This document shows positions 43,172 through 52,663 of a stretch of 64,000 nt of DNA, one piece after another. Positions within the stretch are counted from its first letter, which is position 1; every line of letters starts with the position of its first letter. The notes under the pieces are model-generated. The model did not search any database, was not told the DNA's origin, and saw only the letters and a program-made list of their open reading frames with translations. A program made the position numbers and the translations under genes. The stretch covers positions 1 through 64,000 of the forward strand of contig JAKAKD010000031.1 in NCBI GenBank assembly GCA_021824635.1, given 5' to 3'. This DNA is from Bacteroidota bacterium. GTDB lineage: Bacteria; Bacteroidota; Ignavibacteria; Ignavibacteriales; Melioribacteraceae.

Positions 43172-43834
43172 ATGAATATTACTTATAAAATATTGTTTCT
43201 TCTCTTTATGCTGTCAACATTTGTTGCCGCACAAGATGAAGGCAAGTTTAAGATCGCCAGACTAAAATACAACGGCGGAGGAGATTGGTATAACGATCCA
43301 TCGGAAGAAGTAAATCTTCTTACGTTTGTTGCACAAAAGACTAACATCAAAACTGAACCCGTGTACGAATTTGTTGATCTGACAAGCGGAAATATTTTTG
43401 CTTATCCGTTTTTATTCATGACCGGTCATGGCAACGTTGTCTTTTCCGATTCCGAAGCAAAAAAACTTCGGGCATATCTTGAGAACGGCGGTTTTCTTTA
43501 TGTTGATGACGATTACGGTTTAGACAAAGCATTCCGAAGAGAAATAAAAAAAGTTTTCCCGGAAAAAGATTTAGTTGAACTTCCCTTTAGTTACGGACTT
43601 TATCATTGCTTTTACGATTTTCCGAACGGCGTGCCCAAAACACACGAACATGATGGTAAGCCTCCGCAAGGATTTGGGATTTTTGTAAACGGGCGGCTTT
43701 GTGTTTATTATACATACGAAAGTAATCCAAGCGATGGGTGGGCGGATCCGGAAGTGCACAAAGATCCGCCGCAAAAACGGGAAGAGGCGTTAAAATTTGG
43801 AACCAATTTAGTTGTTTGGTCATTGATGAATTGA
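43172..43834 (+). CDS. DUF4159 domain protein
   Basis: 220 residues from ATG 43172, which begins a signal peptide (NITYKILFLLFMLSTFVAAQ); an earlier ATG at 43121 adds a hydrophilic extension and no clear binding site. The domain starts FKIARLKYNGGGDWYNDPSEE and contains LFMTGHGNVVFSDSEAKKLRAYLENGGFLYVDDDYG, resembling a class I glutamine amidotransferase-like fold without the nucleophile. Partner of DUF4175; in related genomes the pair neighbours MoxR/BatA genes, but those are not seen here. Exported function unknown. Confidence 0.85.
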   Translation: MNITYKILFLLFMLSTFVAAQDEGKFKIARLKYNGGGDWYNDPSEEVNLLTFVAQKTNIKTEPVYEFVDLTSGNIFAYPFLFMTGHGNVVFSDSEAKKLRAYLENGGFLYVDDDYGLDKAFRREIKKVFPEKDLVELPFSYGLYHCFYDFPNGVPKTHEHDGKPPQGFGIFVNGRLCVYYTYESNPSDGWADPEVHKDPPQKREEALKFGTNLVVWSLMN

Positions 43835-43844
43835 AAAATCAAGA

Positions 43845-46800
43845 ATGAATAATTCCTTACCAGAAATAGAAAAAAAACTTCGCAATGTTGTTGAACGCGA
43901 AAAACGTAGAGATGGTTTAAAAAAACTTTTCATCTTTATCGCTGTGTTCTGTTTTGCGTTTCTTATCATTGTTCTTTTGGAGCTAGTTGGAAATTTTAAC
44001 TCCGCGTTTAGAACGGTCCTCTTTTATTTGACGGCATCTGCTTCGTTATTGGTTTTCACTTTATATGTCGCATATCCGCTCATTAAAGATTTTATCTACT
44101 ACTCCCATCCCGATTATGTAGGGGTTTCAAAAAAGATAGGAAATTATTTTCCAGAAATTAAAGATGAGCTCGCCAACGCAGTTCAAATATTAAACGAGAA
44201 GAACAGTAATTACTCAAATCAACTTATAGATGCTGCATTCAAAAATGTTTACGGTAAAACCGAGAAATTAGATTTTGGACTCGTTGTGGATTTTTCGTCA
44301 ACGAAGAAATTTTTTAGAATTAGTCTTTTTGTCCTTCTTACTACGATAATAATTGTTTCATTCGTACCCGGGCTAAATTCCGCCGCATACAGATTAATCA
44401 ATTTCAGCAAGGACTTTACACATCCGGCAAAATTTATTTTCGAGATTCAGCCGGGAAATGCAATTATAACAAAGGGAGAAAACGTTACTATAGGGATTAG
44501 AGTTACAGGACAACAGCCCGCAGAATTAATTCTTTCTACAAAATCCGAAGAGCAAACGGAATTCTCCGAGACCAAATTATTGCCCGATTCGCTTGGTAAT
44601 TTTATTTTTGAAGTACATTCAGTAAAAAGTTCTTTTGAATATTCGGTTTCTGCAGAAAATATTACAAGCAAGATTTACAAAATTTCTGTCATCAACCGCC
44701 CAAATATTACCGGCTTCGATCTGACCATCTCTCCGCCAGCGTATTCGCATTTACCGGAACAAACTCAAAAGGATAACGGAAACATTACAGCGCTTTCGGG
44801 AAGTAAAATTAAAATCACACTGAATTCTTCACGCGAGCTTTCAAAAGCTGTAATTCAATTCAGCGACAGCACAAGTAAGAAGATGAATCTCCTTTCCACT
44901 AGGTCTTCGGTTGAATTTTCTGCTTTGAAGGATGTTGATTATCAAATGCTCATTGAAGATGCTCAAGGATTCGCGAACATAAATCCGATTACTTACTCTA
45001 TAAAAATTTTACCGGATGCCGCACCCAGCATAGAACTTATAGCGCCCGCCAGCAATGTTAAACTTGGGAAAGAAACAAATATTTCAATTATTTCAAAAAT
45101 TTCAGACGACTTTGGATTCAGTAAAATGAATTTGAATTATAGACTTTCTTCCTCAAAGTATCGTCAAACAAGTGATGAGTTCACTAAAATTCCAATAACA
45201 ATTTCTACACAGTTAAAAGAAGACGAGGTTTATTACGTGTGGGATTTAACCCCGCTTGTTCTTGCGGAAGGTGAAGTTCTTTCATGCTATTTGGAAGTGT
45301 TTGATAACGATCAAATAAACGGACCCAAATCGGCTAAGACACAACTATTCACAATCACAGTTCCATCTTTAAACGAACTTTTTGGTGAGGTGGAAAACAA
45401 ACAAGAAGATGCGGCAAAAGATTTAACAAAAACTTTAAAAGAAGCAGAGCTGTTAAAACAAGAAATGCAGAAGATCAGTGACGATCTTAAACAGAACTCA
45501 AAAGATATTTCCTGGCAGGAAAAAGAACGCGTAGAAAATGCTGCGGAAAAGTTTAAAGAGATTGGTAAAAAAGTTGATGAGGTTTCTCAAAAACTTTCCG
45601 AAATGAAAAATGATTTGACTAAAAATAATCTTCTTTCCGAAGAAACTTTAAAAAAATATAATGAGCTACAAGATCTGCTTGAAAAGATGAGCAGTGAAGA
45701 GATGAAGGAAGCTTTCAAGCGGATGCAGGATGCGCTTAAAAATATGAATCGCGATAATGTTCAGATGTCTATGGAGGAGATGAAAGCCAATGAAGAATAT
45801 ATTAAAAAAAGTATTGAACGAACTCTAAACCTACTTAAACGAATTCAGATTGAACAAAAAGTAGATGAGCTGTTAAAACGCACACAAGATTTGACGGAAA
45901 AAATTGATGCGTTGAAAAACAAAACGGATCAATCGAATCTATCCGATAAATCGAAACGCGATGAACTTTCTGCTCATCAAAATGATATTACAAAAGACCT
46001 GAAGAATCTAAACGAAGAAATGAATAAGCTTGATGATAAAATGGGCAGAATGAAAGATATGCCCAAAGATCAGCTTGAAAAACTTCAAAAGGAATTAGAA
46101 AAACAGAACAACGAAAAACTTTCAGACGACGCTTCGAGTGATTTGAAGCAGTCGCAAAAATCCGATGCCATGCAGAATCAACAGCAGCTTTCGCAGAATA
46201 TGAAAAATCTGGGAAAGCAAATGAAGGGTTTGCAATCCGCGATGCAGCAGATGAATCAGATGAAAACTTTTTACGATATGATGAAAATTCTCGATGACTT
46301 GTTAACGCTTTCCAAAGATCAAGAGAAATTGAAAAATGATACGGAGCAAATGGTTACAAATTCAAGAGGGTTTTCGGAAAATTTACGAGAACAGAATGAG
46401 ATACAAAGTAACCTTGGAAAAGTTCTTCAAAGAATGAGCGACCTTTCCCAAAAAACTTTTGCAATTACACCGGAAATGGGAAAAGCGCTCGGCAAAGCAT
46501 TATCTAATATGCAGCAATCAATGAACGCAATGCAAAATAGCCAGGGTCCGCCTGCCGCACAAATGCAAAAGAACGCGATGGCTTCTCTAAATGAAGCGGC
46601 GGGCATGATGAAGGGCGCGATGGATCAGATGATGAGCGGCGGCGGTCAAGGCGGCGGAATGATGAGTATGATGCAGCAGTTGCAAAAACTCGGTCAACAG
46701 CAGATGAATTTGAATCAAATGACACAGATGATGAATCAAGGTCAATTATCGCAAGAGATGATGGCGCAAATGCAGCGGCTTGCTCAGCAGCAGGAGGCAA

Positions 46801-47207
46801 TTCGTAAATCACTTGAACAATTAAATCAAGAGGCAAAAGAGTCGGGACAGTCTAAACGTCTTGCAGCAAATCTTGAAAAAATTCTGAATGAGATGAAAGA
46901 AGTTGTTACTAATCTTCAGTCCCAAAAGGTGAATAATGATCTTGTTAAACGGCAGGAGAAAATTTTATCAAAGCTTCTTGATGCGCAGAGATCTATGAAC
47001 GAGCGCGATTATGAGAAGGATAGAAAATCAGATAGCGGTAAAAATTATTCTCTCACTTCCCCTCCGGACTTATTGCTGAATACCGATGAAGGAAAAAACA
47101 AATTAAAAGACGCGTTGATGAAAGCAATTAAAGAGGGATATAAAAAAGATTACGAAGATTTGATCAGAAAATATTTTGATTCATTGCAAAAAGAAATAAA
47201 GAATTAG
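43845..47207 (+). CDS. DUF4175-like large membrane protein with Met/Gln-rich coiled coil
   Basis: 1120 residues. Two N-terminal helices (about 27-49, 60-82) and a third at about 150-170 anchor it. The periplasmic part (about 195-500) has beta-rich Ig-like segments. From about 520 to 1080 comes an extended coiled coil rich in Lys, Glu, Gln and Met, including a Met/Gln/Gly-rich stretch at about 895-985 (MMKGAMDQMMSGGGQGGG). Domain order fits the DUF4175 family. It is a plausible envelope scaffold or mechanical protein, otherwise unassigned. Starts 10 nt after DUF4159, so co-transcribed. Confidence 0.82.
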   Translation: MNNSLPEIEKKLRNVVEREKRRDGLKKLFIFIAVFCFAFLIIVLLELVGNFNSAFRTVLFYLTASASLLVFTLYVAYPLIKDFIYYSHPDYVGVSKKIGNYFPEIKDELANAVQILNEKNSNYSNQLIDAAFKNVYGKTEKLDFGLVVDFSSTKKFFRISLFVLLTTIIIVSFVPGLNSAAYRLINFSKDFTHPAKFIFEIQPGNAIITKGENVTIGIRVTGQQPAELILSTKSEEQTEFSETKLLPDSLGNFIFEVHSVKSSFEYSVSAENITSKIYKISVINRPNITGFDLTISPPAYSHLPEQTQKDNGNITALSGSKIKITLNSSRELSKAVIQFSDSTSKKMNLLSTRSSVEFSALKDVDYQMLIEDAQGFANINPITYSIKILPDAAPSIELIAPASNVKLGKETNISIISKISDDFGFSKMNLNYRLSSSKYRQTSDEFTKIPITISTQLKEDEVYYVWDLTPLVLAEGEVLSCYLEVFDNDQINGPKSAKTQLFTITVPSLNELFGEVENKQEDAAKDLTKTLKEAELLKQEMQKISDDLKQNSKDISWQEKERVENAAEKFKEIGKKVDEVSQKLSEMKNDLTKNNLLSEETLKKYNELQDLLEKMSSEEMKEAFKRMQDALKNMNRDNVQMSMEEMKANEEYIKKSIERTLNLLKRIQIEQKVDELLKRTQDLTEKIDALKNKTDQSNLSDKSKRDELSAHQNDITKDLKNLNEEMNKLDDKMGRMKDMPKDQLEKLQKELEKQNNEKLSDDASSDLKQSQKSDAMQNQQQLSQNMKNLGKQMKGLQSAMQQMNQMKTFYDMMKILDDLLTLSKDQEKLKNDTEQMVTNSRGFSENLREQNEIQSNLGKVLQRMSDLSQKTFAITPEMGKALGKALSNMQQSMNAMQNSQGPPAAQMQKNAMASLNEAAGMMKGAMDQMMSGGGQGGGMMSMMQQLQKLGQQQMNLNQMTQMMNQGQLSQEMMAQMQRLAQQQEAIRKSLEQLNQEAKESGQSKRLAANLEKILNEMKEVVTNLQSQKVNNDLVKRQEKILSKLLDAQRSMNERDYEKDRKSDSGKNYSLTSPPDLLLNTDEGKNKLKDALMKAIKEGYKKDYEDLIRKYFDSLQKEIKN

Positions 47208-47246
47208 GTCTCTACATATTGTCAATAATTAGGGAGAAACACTTTA

Positions 47247-48176
47247 ATGAAATATTTCACTATTCCCATTTTTTTCTTTTTTATGATCTTCGTTTTGTTA
47301 GATATTGATCAGAGCTCAAGTATTGCTCAAACTAGTGCCCGGAAAGATAGCACTGTTGTTGTTTTGCTTGGTACCGGTATGCCAAGACCCAATCCTAATG
47401 CTGCGAGTCCTGCAACAGCTGTAATTTACGGCAAATATGTTTTTCTTTTTGATGCGGGTTCTTGCGTCGAACGTCAATTAGCTGCAGCAAATCTTCCCAT
47501 CAATGGTGTTACGGCTCTATTTATTACTCATTTGCACAGCGATCATACTCTAGGTTATCCCGATTTAATATTTACTTCATGGGTAATGGGAAGAAAGAAC
47601 CCAATGCCTGCATACGGACCAAAAGGGTTACAACGTATGACGGATAATTTAATAGCGGCTTATTCAGAAGATATTGACGTGCGGATCAATGGGCTTGAAC
47701 ATCAAACTACCGAAGGATATAAAATAAATGTTCATGAAATTGAATCCGGATTAATTTATGACAGCCTCGGAGTGCGTATTACGGCAATTCCGGTTCCACA
47801 CGGCAATTGGAAAAAATCTTACGCTTACAGAATTGATACACCAGATAAATCTATTTTGATTTCGGGAGATACATGTTATTATGAAGAGCTTGTAAAGCAT
47901 GCTGCTGGTATTGATATTCTTGTTCATGAAGTATATTCCGAATCTAGGGTGAAGCCCGAAAACCGGGAAGGTGGGGAAGATTGGCCGAAGTATATGAAAG
48001 AATTTCACACTTCCGACGTAGAATTGGGGAAACTCGCTTCCTTAATAAAACCCAAGCTTCTTATTCTTTATCATTTAATCCGTATGGGTGCATCTGATGA
48101 AGAATTGTTAAACGGAATAAGAAAAGGAGGATTCACTGGAAGAGCTGTTGTTGGATATGATTTAGACAGATATTAA
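47247..48176 (+). CDS. exported MBL-fold metallo-hydrolase (RNase Z/AtsA-like)
   Basis: 309 residues. A signal peptide (1-27) precedes LLGTGMPRPNPNAAS, the start of the metallo-beta-lactamase fold. HLHSDH (95-100) is the two-metal motif; ISGDT provides the bridging Asp, and VHEVYSESR plus YHLIRMG near the end add further ligands. The glutamine amidotransferase-like group of RNase Z/arylsulfatase AtsA includes exported members, so tRNA processing is unlikely here. A GGGAGAAA site precedes the ATG. Confidence 0.88.
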   Translation: MKYFTIPIFFFFMIFVLLDIDQSSSIAQTSARKDSTVVVLLGTGMPRPNPNAASPATAVIYGKYVFLFDAGSCVERQLAAANLPINGVTALFITHLHSDHTLGYPDLIFTSWVMGRKNPMPAYGPKGLQRMTDNLIAAYSEDIDVRINGLEHQTTEGYKINVHEIESGLIYDSLGVRITAIPVPHGNWKKSYAYRIDTPDKSILISGDTCYYEELVKHAAGIDILVHEVYSESRVKPENREGGEDWPKYMKEFHTSDVELGKLASLIKPKLLILYHLIRMGASDEELLNGIRKGGFTGRAVVGYDLDRY

Positions 48177-48262
48177 GCCATACGGAAAAAATAAAAAATT
48201 TTGCCGGAAGTATTAATTTGTGATCTTGTTGAGACGTATAGCAATGCAATGCTGTCAGGTTA

Positions 48263-48358
48263 AGATGTAATAGACGCAGATGACACGGATTCAGCGGATT
48301 ATTGCGGATTTAATCTGTGTAAATCTGTTTCATCAGCGTTATCCGCGTGCTATTTCTT
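48263..48358. repeat. dispersed palindromic intergenic repeat, copy C
   Basis: The outer ends AATAGACGCAGAT (48269-48281) and ATCCGCGTGCTATTTCTT (48341-48358) form an imperfect inverted repeat. The right end is the exact reverse complement of the left 18 nt of copy A (10971-10988), so the two copies are in opposite orientation. Internal short GGAT/ATCT-rich direct motifs resemble tandem half-sites. Confidence 0.7.
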
Positions 48359-48415
48359 AACAAAATATTTTACTCACTCACTCACCTGACAACATTGGGG
48401 TTGAGTAAGGGGCTT

Positions 48416-48550
48416 TTATTCCCATCTCAAATATCTTGAATCGCCGAGCATTTCTTGAATTCTGCGCTGAACAATTTCATTTTTATTTTTGCTTACGCGT
48501 CTGAAGTGATTTTTCAAGCTGTTTAACTTCTTCTTTCTATTTGCAACTTT
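48416..48550 (-). pseudogene. short coding remnant, minus strand
   Basis: Open frame of 44 codons ending RRIQEMLGDSRYLRWE with a stop at 48416-48418. Basic, helical and amphipathic composition looks coding rather than random. A TTG within it has no binding site. Probably the tail of a lost gene or a small unrecognised protein; no family could be named. The rest of the 48177-48608 intergenic region (432 nt) contains only repeat copy C and A/T-rich leader for the next gene. Confidence 0.3.
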
Positions 48551-48608
48551 TCACTATTTTGTTTGGTGAAATTATACTTTTAAACAAATGTGTTGTTCCT
48601 GAGGTTAT

Positions 48609-50051
48609 ATGAAAAAAATTCTTTCCCTTCTACTGCTTTCCGCTTCTGTTGCTGCGGCAAAACCAATCGAACCCACTCCTCTTGATCTGAAGATAATTTC
48701 TTATACTTTTAACGAAGAATATGATCAAGCAAAAAAAATATGTGAAGAGCAGATCAAATTGAATCCAGTTTCGCCCAAATACTATTACTATCTCATTAAT
48801 ACGAAGATGCTGGAGTACTATCAAAAAGTTGCGGAATTAGACCCGGAAAAGCGCGATGAGGGAAGGAAAACATTTAATAAAGAGATAATTGATTATTGCG
48901 AAAGCGTAATAGAAAAATTTGACGAATCAAAACTTAACTTGGAAAACAAATTTTACTTAGGCGCTATCCATGCCTATGCTGCACGAATTTATGGAATTGA
49001 TGGTTCCTGGTGGGGCGCGTTTAAAAGCGGCAAAAAAGCAAAATCAATGATGGAAGAAATTCTAAAATCCGATTCTCAATTTTATGATTCATATCTGGTA
49101 CTTGGAATGATAGAATATTATGCCGACCGGATGAGCGGAGTAACCGGTTTTATTGCAGGCGTTCTGGGATTATCGGGCGATCGGGAAAAGGGACTGAGCC
49201 ATCTTCAACTTGCCTACGAAAAGGGAAAACTTACATTTGGTCAATCTGCACTTACTCTAATAGAGGTTTACTCAAGTCTTGAAGGGAATGAGTATGCGGC
49301 ATTGCCTTACTTCGAAAGTTTTTTAACCCGTTTTCCTAAAAACAAACGAACTCTAAACGCATACTGCCATGTTTTAATGAACATCTGGGATTTTAAGAAA
49401 GCTGAGAATATTATTAAAAACGACAAACAAAATTTAATTGATGATTATGCCCAGGCGCGTTTTTATGATATCAAAGGAGATTCCAAACTCGCTATTCAAT
49501 ACGGAGAAAGCGCGCTTGAGAATGAAAAGAAATTGTATCGGGGCGGCGGCGCTGCTGTTCGTTATATAATTGTTTTTAACAGCTGGCTTATTAACGACCA
49601 CGCAAAAGTAAAAAAATATGAATCCGCATTAAATGACCGGAACAAAGAAGCATTTGAAAACATTAAGAAGAATGTAAGCGCTGGTAAATGGCTGCATGAG
49701 CTTTCAATTCAAATCGCTTCAGACACATCCGTAAATGATGTAGAGAATTTTACAAAATTGAAACCTGCATTAGGCGCCACAAATGGATTTGAAGGTCAGT
49801 TCAATCTTTTAATTGGAATGTTTTATTTTAAGAATAATTTGTTCGATAAATCCGAACAATTTTTTAATAAAGCTCTCGCTTCCATTAACGAAAGAGACCG
49901 AAGTACCGCTATGAAATACTTGGTTGAAATTTATATGCGGCATGATGTGGATAAGAAAAAAGTAAAGAATTTGATCTCAGTTATTGATGATTCTAAGAAC
50001 AGCCGGCTTACTTACAGATCGAGAGATTTAGAAAAGAAGTATAATTTATAA
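48609..50051 (+). CDS. exported TPR-like repeat protein
   Basis: 480 residues with a signal peptide (KKILSLLLLSASVAAA). The mature protein is all helical, with TPR-like pairs: YDQAKKICEEQIKLNP near 40, YDSYLVLGMIEYYADRM near 160, ALPYFESFLTRFPKNKRTLNAY near 235-257, KLAIQYGESALENEK and LFDKSEQFFNKALASINER near 415-433. A Gly-rich segment (VTGFIAGVLGLSGDR) interrupts the first block. Likely a periplasmic scaffold or interaction protein; no enzymatic motif. AGGTT upstream gives a weak binding site. Confidence 0.75.
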   Translation: MKKILSLLLLSASVAAAKPIEPTPLDLKIISYTFNEEYDQAKKICEEQIKLNPVSPKYYYYLINTKMLEYYQKVAELDPEKRDEGRKTFNKEIIDYCESVIEKFDESKLNLENKFYLGAIHAYAARIYGIDGSWWGAFKSGKKAKSMMEEILKSDSQFYDSYLVLGMIEYYADRMSGVTGFIAGVLGLSGDREKGLSHLQLAYEKGKLTFGQSALTLIEVYSSLEGNEYAALPYFESFLTRFPKNKRTLNAYCHVLMNIWDFKKAENIIKNDKQNLIDDYAQARFYDIKGDSKLAIQYGESALENEKKLYRGGGAAVRYIIVFNSWLINDHAKVKKYESALNDRNKEAFENIKKNVSAGKWLHELSIQIASDTSVNDVENFTKLKPALGATNGFEGQFNLLIGMFYFKNNLFDKSEQFFNKALASINERDRSTAMKYLVEIYMRHDVDKKKVKNLISVIDDSKNSRLTYRSRDLEKKYNL

Positions 50052-50097
50052 AGTGCTTTTATTAAATTGAATCTATTAATTTTAGATAGAGGTGTGA

Positions 50098-50124
50098 ATG
50101 AATTCCCGGATTAGTGAATGTTAA
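50098..50124 (+). other. mini-ORF overlapping the histidine kinase start
   Basis: ATG 50098 opens an eight-codon frame (M-N-S-R-I-S-E-C) ending at TAA 50122-50124, which spans the kinase start codon at 50118-50120. An AGAGGTG site is correctly spaced for the mini-ORF, whereas the kinase has no such site of its own, so translation by re-initiation is possible. Not tested. Confidence 0.25.
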
Positions 50125-52211
50125 GAAGTTTACTTAAACAAATCTTTCTGCCGTTAGCCATTATCAGTTTATGTATAGCATTGCTTTATTCGGCTTATAA
50201 CGACGTAAAACAAGAAACTATAAATCAATTAAATGTTGAACAGCTTACACACGCCAAACAAGCCGCAAATGGGATACAATTATTTTTCAACGATTACGAT
50301 GTACTCCTAAGTTATCTAGCAAAACAAAGCTCTGTGATTGATTTTAATGAGAATGGAAAAGATTTAGCGACTCTTTTATATAACAGCCACGCACCGGAAA
50401 TACAAGCGATAACACGAATTGATGAAAATGGCAGAATTATTTTTACCGTCCCCAATAATCCGCAATATGCCGGAAAGGATATATCATACCAAGAACACAT
50501 CCAAAGAATTTTAAAAACACATCAGCGGGTTTTGAGTGATATCTTTGAAACTGTTCAGGGATATAGAAGCATTGCCTATTATATGCCCATTTTTAAAAAT
50601 GGAATATTTAAAGGTGGTATAGCTATTCTTGTTCCTTTTGAAAGCCTAGCCAAAAATTATTTAAGAAACGTAAAGGTAAGACAAAGTGGATTTGCGTGGA
50701 CGGTTAGTCAAAAAGGAGTTGTGATTTACAGTCCCTTTACAGAACATAATAACAAAAACGTATTTAAACTCTTTGCTAAAAATCCCGATTTGATTTCGAT
50801 GTTGGATAAAGCGACCAAAGGCGAAAATGGTTCCGGATTTTATTCTTGGGTTAATCCGAATTTACCGGAGGCGGATTCGGGAAAAATATGTGCGGTTTAT
50901 TACCCAATTAGAATTGCGGACCGGTTTTGGACAATCATTGTAGCCACTCCCGAGGTTGAGGCATTAAGCACAATGGATGGATTCATAGAAAAGTGGGTAA
51001 CCTTAATTGTCTTAATAATTTTTAGTGCGTCAGTCTATCTATATTACGTAAATAAAGCCCGGGCTATATTAAAAGAAGAGACAAAACGTAAAAAAGCAGA
51101 AGAAGCTTTACGCCAATCCGAACTAAAATTCAAAACGCTTTTTCATACGGCGGGAGATTCCATTTTTCTTATCGAACTAAGCGGAAGAATCATAGAGACA
51201 AATAATTTCGCATCGGAAAAATTTGGTTATACTAGAGAAGAGTTTTTAGAATTAACCGTTTTGGAATTAAACTTTCCGCGCGATCCGGAGAAAATCGAAA
51301 AACGTATTGCGCTAATTAAAGAAAAGGGCGAGCTGTATTTCGAGTCTATCTTCAATACGAAAGATGGTGAGCTTATTCATGTAGGCGTTAATGTTAGAAT
51401 AATTGACTACGAAGATCGAAAAGTAATGTTGTCGGTAGTTAGAGATATCTCTCTCAAAAAGAAAGAAGAAGAGGAATTGATTAAGGCAAAAGAGGAAGCG
51501 GAAATAGCAAGCAGAATGAAATCCGAATTCCTTGCCCAAATGTCTCACGAAATCAGATCTCCTTTAAATGTAGTAATGGGCTTTACAGAGTTACTTAAAG
51601 AATCTTTGAAAGAGCAATTAACCGAAGATATGGTTAGCAGCTTTAAGGGAATTGATATTGCCGGTAAAAGAATTATTAGAACCGTTGAATTGATTTTAAA
51701 TATGTCGGAGCTGCAGGCTGGTATGTATGAATCAATGCGCAAAGAATTTGATTTAGCAAAAGATGTTTTAGAGAACATACTTCATGAATACGAAATTGCT
51801 GTCCGGAAAAGAGGGCTGGAGCTTCGGCTACTTAAGAACACCGAAGACACAACAGTCAACGCGGATTTTTTTAGCACCAGTCAAATTTTCGTTAATCTTA
51901 TTGATAATGCTATTAAATACACGCCGGAAGGAAGAGTAGAAGTCACAGTAAATCGAAACGGACATGGTGAATTAACCGTAACCGTTTCCGATACCGGCAT
52001 TGGTATTTCGAAAGATTTTTTACCGCGGCTTTTTGAACCATTCACTCAAGAACAACAAGGTTATTCCAGAAAATATGAAGGAACCGGATTAGGAATGGCT
52101 TTAGTAAAAAAATATTGTGAAATTAATGACATTGATATTCAAGTTGATACCGATAAAAACCGGGGAACTAAATTTACATTGTGCTTTCTCAATCAAAAAG
52201 AGAAGCGTTAG
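50118..52211 (+). CDS. sensor histidine kinase with dCache and PAS domains
   Basis: 697 residues. Membrane helices at about 7-25 and 290-310 flank a periplasmic dCache-like sensor (40-285; NPQYAGKDISYQEH, YRSIAYYMPIFKNG). A PAS domain (about 335-445) and a short coil precede HisKA with His477 in FLAQMSHEIRSPLNVVMGF. The HATPase has N-box LIDNAIKY, DTGIGIS and EGTGLGMALVKKY. It should sense an extracytoplasmic small ligand and phosphorylate a receiver; a single-domain receiver gene follows 30 nt later. The start has no good binding site of its own, but a mini-ORF overlaps it. Confidence 0.93.
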   Translation: MLRSLLKQIFLPLAIISLCIALLYSAYNDVKQETINQLNVEQLTHAKQAANGIQLFFNDYDVLLSYLAKQSSVIDFNENGKDLATLLYNSHAPEIQAITRIDENGRIIFTVPNNPQYAGKDISYQEHIQRILKTHQRVLSDIFETVQGYRSIAYYMPIFKNGIFKGGIAILVPFESLAKNYLRNVKVRQSGFAWTVSQKGVVIYSPFTEHNNKNVFKLFAKNPDLISMLDKATKGENGSGFYSWVNPNLPEADSGKICAVYYPIRIADRFWTIIVATPEVEALSTMDGFIEKWVTLIVLIIFSASVYLYYVNKARAILKEETKRKKAEEALRQSELKFKTLFHTAGDSIFLIELSGRIIETNNFASEKFGYTREEFLELTVLELNFPRDPEKIEKRIALIKEKGELYFESIFNTKDGELIHVGVNVRIIDYEDRKVMLSVVRDISLKKKEEEELIKAKEEAEIASRMKSEFLAQMSHEIRSPLNVVMGFTELLKESLKEQLTEDMVSSFKGIDIAGKRIIRTVELILNMSELQAGMYESMRKEFDLAKDVLENILHEYEIAVRKRGLELRLLKNTEDTTVNADFFSTSQIFVNLIDNAIKYTPEGRVEVTVNRNGHGELTVTVSDTGIGISKDFLPRLFEPFTQEQQGYSRKYEGTGLGMALVKKYCEINDIDIQVDTDKNRGTKFTLCFLNQKEKR

Positions 52212-52241
52212 AATTATAATTCTTAATAGGGCGGAACTACT

Positions 52242-52628
52242 ATGGACAACAAACCAAAACTTCTTATCATCGAAGACGATGAATGGATCCTCAAAATTTT
52301 CAGCAAAGTATTAGAAAAAAATTTCGAAATAAATGTTGCGCAAACAATTCAGGCGTTTTACTTCTCTATAAAAAGTAATACTTACGATGGATTTATTGTT
52401 GATTTATCGCTTAGGGGAGAGAAAAACGGTTTACAGTTAATTGAAGAACTAAGACAAATGGAAAATTATTTCAAAGTTCCGATTGTAGTTGTTACAGCAA
52501 ACGCTTTAAAAAGAGATAGAGATAATTCACTTAAAGCCGGAGCTACAAAATTTATTACCAAGCCGGTTGATAATAATGTTCTTCTGCAAGAGCTTATTGA
52601 TTTATTTCCTAACGCCGGTAATAAATAA
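52242..52628 (+). CDS. single-domain response regulator (receiver only)
   Basis: 128 residues, one REC domain and no output domain. Acidic pocket Asp12/Asp13 (IEDDEW), phosphoacceptor Asp54 (FIVDLSL), switch Thr85 (VVVTAN) and Lys107 (ITKPVD). A CheY/Spo0F-like intermediate for the preceding histidine kinase. Whether it feeds a phosphorelay or acts directly on a partner cannot be judged; no Hpt or DNA-binding gene is nearby. Confidence 0.92.
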   Translation: MDNKPKLLIIEDDEWILKIFSKVLEKNFEINVAQTIQAFYFSIKSNTYDGFIVDLSLRGEKNGLQLIEELRQMENYFKVPIVVVTANALKRDRDNSLKAGATKFITKPVDNNVLLQELIDLFPNAGNK

Positions 52629-52663
52629 CTGAGCTTTATAGTTTCTTCGCTCTATTTTCACGA

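Noticed and set aside
46200-46800. Short repeated units (ATGAATCAG, CAGCAG) that look like tandem repeats
   Set aside because: They are codons of the Met/Gln-rich coiled coil of the DUF4175 protein. They lack spacer regularity, so they are not a CRISPR or satellite array.
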